From NCBI GenBank assembly GCA_946407735.1, contig CAMJPL010000021.1, positions 1 through 49,931 of the forward strand: a stretch of 49,931 bases of DNA, given 5' to 3'. How positions within the stretch are numbered: position 1 is the first letter of the stretch; every line of letters starts with the position of its first letter. The DNA is from an uncultured Clostridia bacterium (GTDB taxonomy: Bacteria; Bacillota; Clostridia; Oscillospirales; CAG-272). The notes under the pieces were generated by a model. It saw nothing but the letters and a program-made list of their open reading frames with translations, did not search any database and was not told where the DNA came from. Positions 14,105-23,476 of the stretch are shown in pieces. The position numbers were made by a program, and so were the translations under genes.

Positions 14105-16165
14105 TCATCTCCACTGAGCCGGAGATTCGTCGAGGAAGAAGCTCTCGGGCTCGGGATGCCACTCGCACCAGTAGATCCCCCGCTCGGTAAGCTCGGTGAG
14201 GAAATCCTTCGCCAGCGCCGTGTCGGGATGGAGCATCAGCTTGATGCACCGCCACTGGAGACGCGAGCGCTTCACGTCGTCGAGACGGTCCCCCGCCAGC
14301 CGCTCGGCCTCGTCCCAGTAACCGTCGAAGGTCTCCTCCATCGAGAGATAATCGGCGTACGGTATCGTCGAGAAGGGCGGGTTCCATATGTTCATATCGC
14401 GCCCGGCGGCATGCTCGGTCGTCCAGTCGATATATTTCCTTATACCCTGCCAGCCTTCGCCGTAGTAGGCCTTGAGGAACTCGTCCATATGGCCGTAATA
14501 TTCCTCCTCGCTCATCATCGGGTCCCACATCAGCTTCGAGAGCAGATAGCATCTGAGCTCACCGAACTCGCCGGACTTCGGGGAGTTGTAGTTGCCCTCC
14601 GGGTACATGCCCTTGACGCCGTGCTCGGCGAAGAAGCGCATATTCTGTCTCAGCACGCCGAAATTCGGGAAGGTCGGGACATAGTACGAGAAGCAGGTGA
14701 CGTAATCCCATACGTATATCCTGTCGCAGATCTCGCCCCACGCCTTGATGTCGGAGGCGAAGTCCCTGTTTACCGAGCAGTCGGGATCGTCGAGCGGATG
14801 GCTGAAGCAGCATTCGATTGAGCAGAGGCGTATGCAGACGTTATCGCGCGGCTTCGTTATCTTCGGCGCCTTGCGGGTATGCTGATAGGCGAGGGTGTCG
14901 ATGATGACGTCGGGATAGTCCTTCTCTATATCCTCGGCGACGGCGTTGACGAAGCGGAGCAGCGAGCCCATATGGCTGCCTTCCTCCTTGTCGATCGCCG
15001 CGCATTTCTCGCACCGGCAGTAGTTCTGGTTGTCGTTCTGCGACACCGACACGATGGTTATGTTGGGATCGGCCTGCAGCATGGCGCGGACGTTCCCGAT
15101 AACGGTCTCGAGCACCTCGGGATCGGAGAAGCAGGGCTGCTCATCTCCCGGCACTCCGGCGAGCGACGTCATTGTGTGGACAAAGCCGCCGTATTTTATA
15201 TGACCGCCCATCGAGTCGGGTATCTCGCGCTGGTTCACGCCGCGCTTGAGGCACCAGTCGACCGAGCTGTTCCCGCACTGCCAGTCGGACTGACGCATCT
15301 CGAATATAGGGGTGAAGGAATAATCCTCCGTCACGGCGATATCGCCCTCGCCGAGAGACTCTATCCCCGGCATGAAGAATCTGACGCCGCAGTATCTCTC
15401 AAGGAAGCCGTAAACGCCGTATATGACGCCGCGCCCGTTGCCTCCGCGGATCGAGATGACGCCGTCATCCGCCTTTATCTCATACCCGTCCCGCGAAAGA
15501 GACTTATCGACGCTGACGGTGATCCTGGCTCCGTCGCCATCCCAGATGCCTATGTCTTTCAGATATTTCCTCAGCTCATCCCCAGCGTAGTTTTCCGGCG
15601 CCGATGTGCCGGTCTCGACTGTTGCCGTGAAATACTCCGAGCCGCCGAGAAGCAGCTTTCTCTCGAAGACATGCTTTCTTTCCATCTCTTTATCCTCCGT
15701 CGCCCCGTCCGATATCCTTCTTAAATATTCCCCGCCGAACAGCCGTACCGCCTCCATCACGCTCTCGTCCGTCGCCGCGATATAATCGGAGTTTCCGAAG
15801 GTGATGAGATAATCATCCATCGCCTCCGTCAGGCGCGCGTAAAGACTCTCCGACTCCGGGCGGTTGGTCTTTCCGACTGTGATCTCGTTGTCGAATTTCA
15901 CTATTTTCTCGCCGCGCTTCACCCAGTCCGTCGTGATGGTCACGTCGATCCCGGCGCCGATAAGGATCCTTCTCAGCTCGACGGCAGCGTCGGTGACGGC
16001 CTGAGTCGAGGTATCACCGCGCACGATGGTGCAGGAAAATCCCTCCGGGATATCGTATTCCGGCTCATCCGTCACGGTTTCATCGCCGCCCTCATTCGAC
16101 GTGCAGGCGGCGGCAAAGACAATAAGGAAGGTGATAATGGCAAGGAGCGTCAGTCTCTTTTTCAT
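14105..16165 (-). CDS. DUF4838 domain lipoprotein, putative surface glycan-active protein
   Basis: The chosen start (16165) gives a 686-residue protein with lipoprotein signal MKKRLTLLAI and lipobox Cys21. An in-frame ATG 60 bases upstream would add a non-signal-like extension. The middle carries GRGVIYGVYGFLERYCGVRF, typical of the N-terminal lobe seen beside GH20- and GH67-like enzymes. The DUF4838 hallmark follows: SQNDNQNYCRCEKCAA, then DTLAYQHTRKAPK and MYPEGNY. DUF4838 proteins are predicted carbohydrate-active or glycan-binding proteins, and their catalytic activity is largely undefined. It is the last gene of a six-gene minus-strand run with the sugar-type permeases and the propeller/solute-binding lipoprotein. 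The gap to the upstream gene is 85 bases. GGAGG is about 16 bases from the start, somewhat far. Confidence 0.85.
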   Translation of the reverse strand: MKKRLTLLAIITFLIVFAAACTSNEGGDETVTDEPEYDIPEGFSCTIVRGDTSTQAVTDAAVELRRILIGAGIDVTITTDWVKRGEKIVKFDNEITVGKTNRPESESLYARLTEAMDDYLITFGNSDYIAATDESVMEAVRLFGGEYLRRISDGATEDKEMERKHVFERKLLLGGSEYFTATVETGTSAPENYAGDELRKYLKDIGIWDGDGARITVSVDKSLSRDGYEIKADDGVISIRGGNGRGVIYGVYGFLERYCGVRFFMPGIESLGEGDIAVTEDYSFTPIFEMRQSDWQCGNSSVDWCLKRGVNQREIPDSMGGHIKYGGFVHTMTSLAGVPGDEQPCFSDPEVLETVIGNVRAMLQADPNITIVSVSQNDNQNYCRCEKCAAIDKEEGSHMGSLLRFVNAVAEDIEKDYPDVIIDTLAYQHTRKAPKITKPRDNVCIRLCSIECCFSHPLDDPDCSVNRDFASDIKAWGEICDRIYVWDYVTCFSYYVPTFPNFGVLRQNMRFFAEHGVKGMYPEGNYNSPKSGEFGELRCYLLSKLMWDPMMSEEEYYGHMDEFLKAYYGEGWQGIRKYIDWTTEHAAGRDMNIWNPPFSTIPYADYLSMEETFDGYWDEAERLAGDRLDDVKRSRLQWRCIKLMLHPDTALAKDFLTELTERGIYWCEWHPEPESFFLDESPAQWR

Positions 16166-16250
16166 GATCGAACAGTCATATCCTCCATGAAGCGACACGG
16201 CGGAAAGCGCTTTGCCGTAATGCACGCGCTTTCCGCCTTAAAATATTCCT

Positions 16251-18557
16251 TTATCTCTGCTCGCTGACGTATGTCTGAACTCTGTTCTGGATCAGCTTCG
16301 CGCATTCCTCGGCAGTCTTGGCGCCGTTGAAGAAGGCGTCGGTCTCCTCGGTGATGATGGTCTCGATTCCGGTGTCTGGACGGTAGAATCTCGTTATCGA
16401 CGCTATATAGCTGTCAACGTAGTCGATGCCGGCCTTATCTATCGTGCCGATCTTGACATCCTGACCGCCGATCCAGTAGGTATCCTGACCGTAGTACCAG
16501 TCCTCGTCGCCCTCCTTCGGGGGATTGAGCGCCTTGTCGGCGAGCTTGCTCATGACGCTCTTTTTCAGCGGGAACTGCCACTGGATGCTCTCCTGATACT
16601 CGTCCTTTAAGAAGTACTTGATGAACTCCCACGCCTGATCCTTATACTTAGAGGTGCCGCCGACGGCGAGCTCAAGACCGGCGCTGATTATCGCGCCCTG
16701 CCTCGACTCGCACGGGAAGCCGACATATATCATATCGCCGCCGAAATGCCCCATCTTCTCGGTCCAGTAGCCGGAATAATTCGAGATATAGGCGGGATTG
16801 AATATAGCCTCGTCGTTTATGTACATCATTTCGATGTCGTTCCAGACGCTCTCGTCGTAATCATCGTAGTCGATATCGTCATAGACCGATTTTTCCGGCA
16901 TCGCCTTGATGAATTCGAGCAGCGCGATGAAGTCGGGGGAATCGAAGGTGCACTTGCCGGTCTCCTGATCGACGTACATCTCGGTGAGCGAAGACGTGAT
17001 CCTGTTAAGGAAATCGGCGCGGCCGAAGGTGGCGAAGACTCTGGCGTCCGGGAGGGCGGCGATTATCTTGTTGAACTCCTCCATGTTGATGCCGGTGATG
17101 TCTTCGGTGCCGAGGGCCTTCTTCACGAGCGACGACTTGCAGGCGAGGGTCTGGATGCTGAAGCTGGGGACCACGCTGTACAGCTTGCCGCCGAGGGAGG
17201 TCACGTTGAGGATGTTCTCGAGGTAATCCTCTCGCTTTATCTCCTCATCCTTGTCGAAATAGGGGTTGAGATCGGCGAATATGCCCTTCGCGGCGTAGCT
17301 CGAGTAGGGCATCTGCTCGGTGACGGTGATGATGTCGGGGGAATTGCCGGATATGATGTCCTGATTCAGGCGGGTATAGCTCGCCTGCCAGTCCTCCTCG
17401 GTCGAATAGATCGAGTAATCCTTGATGGTGATGCGGTATTCGTCGCTCTGGCGGTTGAACTGGCTCACGGCAGTTCTCACGTTGTTGTCGAGGTAGACGC
17501 AGCCGAGCGTGAGGATGTATTTCTCGACGTTCTTTTCGTCCGGGCGCTTGGTCATGAAGTAGAACGCCTCGACAGAGCCGCCGGCGACGTTCTGCATCTG
17601 GCTCCAGATGTCCGGCGCGACGAACAGCCTGCCGTCGCTGAGGACGTTGACGGTGTTGATGTAGCTGGCGCTGATGTCGGAGTTGAGCCAGTTGCATACC
17701 TCTGTCGGCTCGGTGTCGCCGATGCTGTAGCCGTAAAGCGAGGTGGACGTCGGATAGTAGACGTCGTAATCGGGACCCTGGCAGGAACTGTACAGATTGT
17801 TTACGACGACGGAGGGGAGGTTCGCGTCGTCCGTCAGAGCGCCGGTATTCTCATCGAATTTCTTGCACTTGGTGCCGTTCGAGCCTTCCTCATAATAGCT
17901 GACCCAGATATTGCCGCTCCTGTCGGCGAACATCGTGTTGAGCCAGCCGTTAATCTGGACGTCGACCGCCTTGTCGACCTTTCCGTCCTTGAAGACGAGC
18001 ACCCTCTTGCCGGTGATGCCGTATGTCGCGCTGCCGGACGAGACGAGCGCGGTTATGCCGTTGAATTCGCCTTCGGGCGACATCGTGTATTTGCTGATGT
18101 CCTCTGCCGAGTGATTGCCGCCGTCGAGATCCATCTTATGCACCCATGACTGGGCGGTCGAGGTCTGAGTCGATTCGTCAAAGTTCCATTTCGTCTCGAG
18201 ATACCAGATCTGATCGTCGACGAAATATATCTGGCCTATGTACGAATCCTGCCCTTCGGTCTGGAGGACTATCTTCTGTACGTCCTGACCGCTTTCGTCG
18301 ACGGAGGTGAAGCTCTGGCCCCAGACGCCGTCCTCATTTTCGCCGTAAGTTGAAAAATAGATGCGTCCGTCGTGATACTTCACGCTCTCATAGCCGTTCT
18401 CGACGAGCTTCGAGTCGAGCTTGACCGCCGTATAGTCGTAGACGTGCTCGAGCTTCTCCTTCTTCGGGGCGGCACCGCCGCACGATACGAGAGACGCGCT
18501 CCCGAGCGCCGACGCCGCGGCGAGCAGGACGGCTGATATCCTTGTTTTAAGTCTCAT
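16251..18557 (-). CDS. Lipoprotein fusing a beta-propeller-like region to a solute-binding domain
   Basis: This 768-residue lipoprotein (lipobox Cys26 in SASLVSCGG) is much longer than ordinary solute-binding proteins (about 420-550). Residues about 35-335 contain repeated blade-like strands: KYHDGRIYFSTYG, VDDQIWYLETKW, DRSGNIWVSYYE and NVLSDGRLFVAPD. These read like a YVTN/WD-type propeller. Residues about 345-768 are a family-1 solute-binding domain: TAVSQFNRQSDEYRITI, ISGNSPDIITVTEQMPY, FADLNPYFDKDEEI and YKDQAWEFIKYFL. A clear AAGGAG lies 7 bases before the ATG. It probably serves as the receptor for the permeases at 22508 and 23473 in the same run. The propeller might add a second glycan or protein contact, which is inference. 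Confidence 0.88.
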   Translation of the reverse strand: MRLKTRISAVLLAAASALGSASLVSCGGAAPKKEKLEHVYDYTAVKLDSKLVENGYESVKYHDGRIYFSTYGENEDGVWGQSFTSVDESGQDVQKIVLQTEGQDSYIGQIYFVDDQIWYLETKWNFDESTQTSTAQSWVHKMDLDGGNHSAEDISKYTMSPEGEFNGITALVSSGSATYGITGKRVLVFKDGKVDKAVDVQINGWLNTMFADRSGNIWVSYYEEGSNGTKCKKFDENTGALTDDANLPSVVVNNLYSSCQGPDYDVYYPTSTSLYGYSIGDTEPTEVCNWLNSDISASYINTVNVLSDGRLFVAPDIWSQMQNVAGGSVEAFYFMTKRPDEKNVEKYILTLGCVYLDNNVRTAVSQFNRQSDEYRITIKDYSIYSTEEDWQASYTRLNQDIISGNSPDIITVTEQMPYSSYAAKGIFADLNPYFDKDEEIKREDYLENILNVTSLGGKLYSVVPSFSIQTLACKSSLVKKALGTEDITGINMEEFNKIIAALPDARVFATFGRADFLNRITSSLTEMYVDQETGKCTFDSPDFIALLEFIKAMPEKSVYDDIDYDDYDESVWNDIEMMYINDEAIFNPAYISNYSGYWTEKMGHFGGDMIYVGFPCESRQGAIISAGLELAVGGTSKYKDQAWEFIKYFLKDEYQESIQWQFPLKKSVMSKLADKALNPPKEGDEDWYYGQDTYWIGGQDVKIGTIDKAGIDYVDSYIASITRFYRPDTGIETIITEETDAFFNGAKTAEECAKLIQNRVQTYVSEQR

Positions 18558-18595
18558 GTTGTTCTCCTTGTATGTTATCGGTGTGGTCTCTTATA

Positions 18596-19675
18596 TCACG
18601 GCTTCGGGCCAGCCGGCCTGAAGCTCATCTCCTCTATGCGGTCGACCGCCTTGTCCTTTATCTTCACCGCCCTCGGAACGAGGCGGACGATAATGATTAT
18701 CGCGATCACGACGGCGATGATGATCGCCGAGGCGAAGAGTATCGTCTGCAGAAGCAGCAGCACGGCGCAGATATCGGCCGTCACGGCTGCGGTGTTCTCC
18801 CAGTAGGGGTAAGTCACCCTGTCGGTCTTGAGCGAGCGGCTGAAAAACTCCGACAGCCTGCCGTACAGCTTCATAGCCGAATAGCGCCCGGTGTTTTCGA
18901 CGTAAGCCGCCTGCGGAGGCTTTCTGCCGAACGTGTCCGAGACGAAGCTGTAAGCGAAGTTCGTCACCGGCGACGGCATTACCAGCTCATACGATATGAT
19001 ATCGGCTCCGGCTCCGTCATAGCCGTTTATCCGGCTGTACATGCCGTAGCTCATATAGATGTGCGGGCTCGTGCCGTAGGCCTGATCGTAGCCGCTTCCC
19101 TCCTCGGCGCCGACGACGCCGGAGACGGTATAAGGGATGCTGTTTATCGTCAGCGTCATGCCCGAGACGTACGAGCCGCCGAAAAGCTGCCATGCGGCCG
19201 TCTCGTCGATGACGACGGAGTTCTCTCCGCTCTCGTCGTCATTAAAATACCATCCGTCGACGATCGGGAGCTGATGGAAGTAGAAGAAATCGCCTCCGAC
19301 GCCGAACGCCTCGAGCTCGACCGAGCCTCTCGTCGTCTCGGCGTAGACGGTGCCGTGCGCCGCCCAGCAGTCGATGTAGAGCCGAGTGTCGGGGAGCTCG
19401 TTCGTTATCGATGCCTCGTCGAGCTTGCGGCCGATCGACTCGCGGAAGGAATATATGTCCTGCACCGTGACCTTCGCGTCGGTGCCGAAGAAGGCGGATA
19501 TCATCGACATGCGGTCGTCCGATCCCGCCTGCCACTCACGCGCCGTCGCCTGAGGCGAGAGCGCCGAGCGCGACTGCAGCGACAGCGAAAACAGCAGCAC
19601 CGCCGATCCTGCCGCCGACAGCAGCACGGCCGCGATCAGCCATACCGCCATCGTTTTTGTGAATAGCTGCTTCAT
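18596..19675 (-). CDS. Two-anchor membrane protein with a MacB periplasmic-core-like domain
   Basis: This 359-residue protein has an N-terminal membrane helix (about 8-30, AVWLIAAVLLSAAGSAVLLF) and a long hydrophobic C-terminal segment (about 295-330) ending in basic RLVPRAVKIKDK. The outside part in between resembles the MacB/FtsX periplasmic core: DGWYFNDDESGENSVVIDET, AAWQLFGG and GMTLTINSIPYTVSGVVG. Canonical FtsX-like permeases have four helices, and here the usual helix 3 and 4 block is missing or merged. The stop of the upstream MFP gene and this start overlap as TGATG, so the two are almost certainly coupled, as MacA-type and MacB-type genes often are. No ABC ATPase is present. A mechanical or scaffolding role is only a hypothesis. 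Confidence 0.7.
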   Translation of the reverse strand: MKQLFTKTMAVWLIAAVLLSAAGSAVLLFSLSLQSRSALSPQATAREWQAGSDDRMSMISAFFGTDAKVTVQDIYSFRESIGRKLDEASITNELPDTRLYIDCWAAHGTVYAETTRGSVELEAFGVGGDFFYFHQLPIVDGWYFNDDESGENSVVIDETAAWQLFGGSYVSGMTLTINSIPYTVSGVVGAEEGSGYDQAYGTSPHIYMSYGMYSRINGYDGAGADIISYELVMPSPVTNFAYSFVSDTFGRKPPQAAYVENTGRYSAMKLYGRLSEFFSRSLKTDRVTYPYWENTAAVTADICAVLLLLQTILFASAIIIAVVIAIIIIVRLVPRAVKIKDKAVDRIEEMSFRPAGPKP

Positions 19676-22452
19676 CAGTTGTTTACCAGCCGCACGAGAT
19701 CGCCGGCGTTGATCGGCTTCGTCGACGCCGTGATGATAAACTCGTTTCCGTAGAGCGAGGTAGAGAGGGCCGACTGCGTCTCGTCGCTGGCGGCGACCTG
19801 AACGTCGACTCTCACCGCGGTGTATCTCGTGCCGAGCGGAGTCGATCTGCTCTCGACGACGAGGACGTATTTGCCGTTGCGGTCCTCGCGGATGGCGCTG
19901 TTCGGCACCACCGTGTCATATTCGGCGCTCCTGTCGCCGAGCGTGAAGGTCATCGTCTGACCGACGGTGACGTCGCCCGAGACGTTGAGATCGACGATGC
20001 GCTGCTGGGCGTTCGACGGATCGGGCTTTATCGCCGCGACCGACGCCTGGCACTCGCCGCCCCAGAAATACTGGGCCCTCGCCTCGTCGCCGACGTGTAT
20101 GCGGTTCGCCTGCTCGCGGGTGACGGTGAAGGTGACCTTGTAGCCCTGATCGGAGACGAAGATGGTGCACATCGTCTGAGCCGCCTCGGTCTTTGATCCG
20201 GCGGTGACGCTGACGTTGGATATCGTTCCGGCTATCGGAGCCTTTACCGTCGTGTCGGTCGAGTCGGCGACGGCCTTGTCGAGCTCCTTCTGACGGTCGG
20301 CGAGAGCGGCCTCCTTGTCGGCGAGGTTGTCTTTGGCGTCATCGAGGGCGTCGCTCGCGTCGTCGATGGCGGCCTTCTTCTCGCTTACCTCCTGATTTTC
20401 ATTGTAGAGCGCCTGCTGAGCCGAGAGATAGGCCTGCTGAGCGGTGTTGTAATTCGATCTCGCCTGCTCCTCTGTGATGTTCTCGCTCTTGAGAGTCGTC
20501 AAAGCCTCCTGCTTTTTCGAGACGTCGTCGTTCGCGGCGTCGAGCTTCGCGGCGTAACCGTCTATCTTTATGTCGAGAGCGTCGATCTGCGCCTGAACGG
20601 TCTCGTTGTTCGTGAGGCCGCGCATGTCCTTCAGCTTCTGCTCGGCTTCGGTGAGCTTTGTTTTGGCTTCGGCGTGTTTTTCGGTGGCTCTCGTGAGCTC
20701 GTTCTGAGCCTGAGTCTGAGCCTTGACAGCCGCCTTCTGCGCGGCTTCGGCCTGTTTGACGGAATCGGTGATCTGTTTTACGACAGGATCGGCGATCTTG
20801 TTGTTTTCGAGTTTTTCGTAATCCTGTTTTTTCTGATCCAGCTCGATCTCTTTATCTTCGAGAGCTCTAAGCTGTGCGATATTATCCTTTTCAAGCTGTG
20901 ACAGCGCTGAAATGTATGAGTTGACGGCTCTCTCAAAAGTAATCCTTGCCGTCAGAGCTTTGGAATAGTCTGTATTGCTGAAAGAATCCGACGTTGTCGA
21001 ACCTGTGCTTGAACCGGTTGTCCCGCCTCCCGTACTCGGAGTAGGCATAGTAGGTTCTGGAGAAGTCGTTTCAGCCGCAGTTGTCTCTGAATCTGAATGC
21101 GTTATTACATCAACGATAACCTGTATTTTATTGTAATTTGCATCCCATTGTGCGGTCAACGACTGCAGTTCTGATGCCAGACTCGAAAGTTTGGAAGATA
21201 TACTTGAAAGCTGACTGTCAATATTATCAAGCTTTGTCTGATATTCCTGTCTCGTAAGGTAGCTTAAATCATAAGCGGTAAGAACTGTATTATAATAACC
21301 TTTCTGACCAGTCAGAATATCATTCTGCATATTAGCCAGATAGTAATTTAGAAAACACTCCGCGTACAGTTGATCGATATTTGAGACGTTGCTGCTGAGA
21401 TATGTATTCCTCGCTTCCACCAATGTCATTTCGGTATTGTTTCTTGAAAGCTGCTGACCCTGAACGAAATAGTTATAATCCTCAAGAGCACGCTGATAGG
21501 CGAGTTCGAGAGCTTCAATATTGCGCTTCGCCGCGAGAAGTTCATCATCGGTCGGAGCTGTTATCTTCCCGTGCTCCGCTTCATACTCCGTTTTTCTGTC
21601 ATTCGCCGCCGCGAGCGCGTCGTCGGCGTTCTCCTTGTCGATATCCGACTGATCCTTCTGCTGCTTCGCCGCCTCGAGAAGGAATTCGGCGTCCTCGAAA
21701 GCCTGTTTTGCCTCGCTGAAATCGGCTTCGGCCTTCGCGAGGCGCTGCTCGAGCGTAAGATCGGTGAGTTCGCTGTCCGATACCGCGCTCAGCTTCTCCT
21801 GCAGCTTCTGCTTCTGCTTTGTCAGATCGTTCTGCTCTCTCGTGAGCTGTCTCACATATGCCTGCGCCGAGTCGAGGGCGGCTTCGGCGGCGGCTATCTG
21901 CGCGTCATAGTTTCCGACGGAATTCAGCTTCTTTTTGGCCGCGTCAAGGTCCTGCTTCGCCTTTTCCACGACGAGCACAGCCGTCGATGTGGCGGGGTTG
22001 ACATCTCTGAGCGACGATTCATACGCGGCCTGAGCCGACGCGACACCCTTCTCGGCGTCCCTTATCGCCTTCTCGGCGTCCTTTATCGCCTTTTCAGCTT
22101 CCTTCACGGCGTTCTGGGCTGTCTTTACCTCCTCGCTCTCGACATCCTCGAGCCTGAAAAGCGGGTCTCCGACGCTGACCGTATCGCCCTGACGGATCAG
22201 CACCTCGCGTATCGTGCGGGTGGAGCCGGAGCGGACCTCGTAATTCTGATTCGCCTCTACCGTACCCGACGCGCGGACGCGGGTGGTGATGGTTCCGGCG
22301 GACGCGTACTGAGCCGAGACCTCCGGCAGAGAATAGTTCATTATCGTCTGCGAGAAGAAGGTCAGGACCAGCAGCACCGCCAGAAAGACGATGGCGACTG
22401 TCTTTATTATCGACTTCCGCCGATACGATCTCATATCGACATTTGAATCCAT
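19675..22452 (-). CDS. Giant HlyD/MFP-family adaptor-like coiled-coil protein
   Basis: The start at 22452 follows GAGGAA by a proper spacing and yields 925 residues. A basic N-terminus (MRSYRRKS) precedes one membrane helix at about 16-37. The first lipoyl half (GTVEANQNYEVRSGS, VLIRQGDTVSVGDPLFRLED) and the second (VKAPIAGTISNVSVTAGS, about 735) bracket an immense coiled-coil region of roughly 620 residues. Ordinary MFP adaptors are 350-500 residues in total. The beta-barrel and C-terminal segments follow (YKVTFTVTREQANRIHVGD, NSAIREDRNGKYVLVVES). Midway lies a Pro/Thr/Ser/Gly-rich linker around TTSPEPTMPTPSTGGG. DNA from about 20760 to 21590 is clearly more AT-rich than its surroundings. 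It is coupled with the MacB-like gene and lies 55 bases after a sugar-permease gene. Confidence 0.88.
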   Translation of the reverse strand: MDSNVDMRSYRRKSIIKTVAIVFLAVLLVLTFFSQTIMNYSLPEVSAQYASAGTITTRVRASGTVEANQNYEVRSGSTRTIREVLIRQGDTVSVGDPLFRLEDVESEEVKTAQNAVKEAEKAIKDAEKAIRDAEKGVASAQAAYESSLRDVNPATSTAVLVVEKAKQDLDAAKKKLNSVGNYDAQIAAAEAALDSAQAYVRQLTREQNDLTKQKQKLQEKLSAVSDSELTDLTLEQRLAKAEADFSEAKQAFEDAEFLLEAAKQQKDQSDIDKENADDALAAANDRKTEYEAEHGKITAPTDDELLAAKRNIEALELAYQRALEDYNYFVQGQQLSRNNTEMTLVEARNTYLSSNVSNIDQLYAECFLNYYLANMQNDILTGQKGYYNTVLTAYDLSYLTRQEYQTKLDNIDSQLSSISSKLSSLASELQSLTAQWDANYNKIQVIVDVITHSDSETTAAETTSPEPTMPTPSTGGGTTGSSTGSTTSDSFSNTDYSKALTARITFERAVNSYISALSQLEKDNIAQLRALEDKEIELDQKKQDYEKLENNKIADPVVKQITDSVKQAEAAQKAAVKAQTQAQNELTRATEKHAEAKTKLTEAEQKLKDMRGLTNNETVQAQIDALDIKIDGYAAKLDAANDDVSKKQEALTTLKSENITEEQARSNYNTAQQAYLSAQQALYNENQEVSEKKAAIDDASDALDDAKDNLADKEAALADRQKELDKAVADSTDTTVKAPIAGTISNVSVTAGSKTEAAQTMCTIFVSDQGYKVTFTVTREQANRIHVGDEARAQYFWGGECQASVAAIKPDPSNAQQRIVDLNVSGDVTVGQTMTFTLGDRSAEYDTVVPNSAIREDRNGKYVLVVESRSTPLGTRYTAVRVDVQVAASDETQSALSTSLYGNEFIITASTKPINAGDLVRLVNN
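22048..22110 (-). repeat. Three 21-base tandem units encoding coiled-coil heptads
   Basis: Two nearly identical 21-base units (22048-22068, 22069-22089) and a degenerate third (22090-22110) encode KAIKDAE and KAIRDAE-type heptads near the start of the adaptor's coiled coil. Recent slippage or duplication within the gene is a likely origin. Confidence 0.7.
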
Positions 22453-22507
22453 GATATATTCCTCGGTAAATTTGCTGTGTGTGATCAAAAGTTCAGAGTG
22501 TCAGGGT

Positions 22508-23476
22508 TCAGCCCTTGATGCCGCCCGAATACGATATGCCCTCTATCAGGTAATCCTCGCTGTAAAGGAAGACGAGCAGGGTCGGCACCATGTAGAACGT
22601 CGCCACCGCGAAGGCGAGACCGACGTCGCCGCTGTTTATCTTCGACAGGAAGACCGACAGCGGGTATTTTTCCTGGTCGTCGAACATGATCAGCGGCTGC
22701 TCGACCATGTTCCAGTAGTCGATGAAGACCAGCACCGCGACGCTCCATATGACGCTCCGGCAGAGCGGCACGCATATGCGGGTGAATATCTTCCACTCGC
22801 CGCATCCGTCGAGCTTCGCCGCCTCGATTATCGCCGACGGTATGCGCTTCATGAACTTCGTCAGAAGGAAGACGGCGTAAGGCGAGAAGACTCCGGGCAG
22901 GATTATCGACCATCTCGTGTTGAGGATATGCAGCCATCCGGCGACGAGATAGTTCGGCACCAGCGTCACCTGATACGGCATCAGCATGAGTATGACGTAC
23001 GCGAAAAAGACGAAGGACCGGAATTTGCTGTCGAACCTCGCGAGCGCGTACGACGCGCAGAGCGCCACGGCGATCTGGAACAGCGTTATCGGCACCACCA
23101 GAAGCACCGAGTTCCAGAATTTCAGAAGATAATCGGGCGATTTTATCAGCGCCGTCGAATACTGGCTGAAAGAAACCATGTCGGGTATCAGCTTGAGATG
23201 CACGACTTCGGCGACGAACACCCTTTTCCCGGTGAGAGACGAGAAGATCTTGCCGTAGCTGGCGGCGATCTCGGTCTGGCTCATGAACGAGTTGGTTATC
23301 GTCAGAACTATCGGGAAGAGGAATATCAGCGAAACGATCAGAAGGAAGGTGCAGACGACGGCGACGTATATGCCGTGCTTTATCCTGCGCTTCCTGTGTA
23401 TCATGCGGCTGCGCCTGCGTTTCTCCTCGAGCTCTTCAGCCGCCGAGCGGTACCTTTTGTTGTCCGTTCCCGTCAT
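22508..23476 (-). CDS. Carbohydrate ABC transporter permease, MalG/AraQ type
   Basis: This 322-residue inner membrane protein starts with a very basic tail (EEKRRRSRMIHRKRRIKHG), then a first helix, VVCTFLLIVSLIFLFPIVL. It carries the EAA loop that docks the ATPase, EAAKLDGCGEWKIFTRICV, and ends with the family-typical YLIEGISYSGGIKG. That makes it the MalG-like half of a family-1 sugar importer. The start overlaps the stop of the MalF-like gene by four bases (ATGA), so translation is coupled. The presumed receptor is the lipoprotein at 16251. No ATPase gene is present; shared MsmX-type ATPases are common in Bacillota. Confidence 0.93.
   Translation of the reverse strand: MTGTDNKRYRSAAEELEEKRRRSRMIHRKRRIKHGIYVAVVCTFLLIVSLIFLFPIVLTITNSFMSQTEIAASYGKIFSSLTGKRVFVAEVVHLKLIPDMVSFSQYSTALIKSPDYLLKFWNSVLLVVPITLFQIAVALCASYALARFDSKFRSFVFFAYVILMLMPYQVTLVPNYLVAGWLHILNTRWSIILPGVFSPYAVFLLTKFMKRIPSAIIEAAKLDGCGEWKIFTRICVPLCRSVIWSVAVLVFIDYWNMVEQPLIMFDDQEKYPLSVFLSKINSGDVGLAFAVATFYMVPTLLVFLYSEDYLIEGISYSGGIKG

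Noticed and set aside
16166..16225. Extended start of the DUF4838 lipoprotein
   Set aside because: The added residues are not signal-like and would bury the clear lipoprotein signal.
16746..18149. A 467-codon plus-strand open frame opposite the propeller/solute-binding gene
   Set aside because: It is an antisense shadow with no start signal and no known domain.
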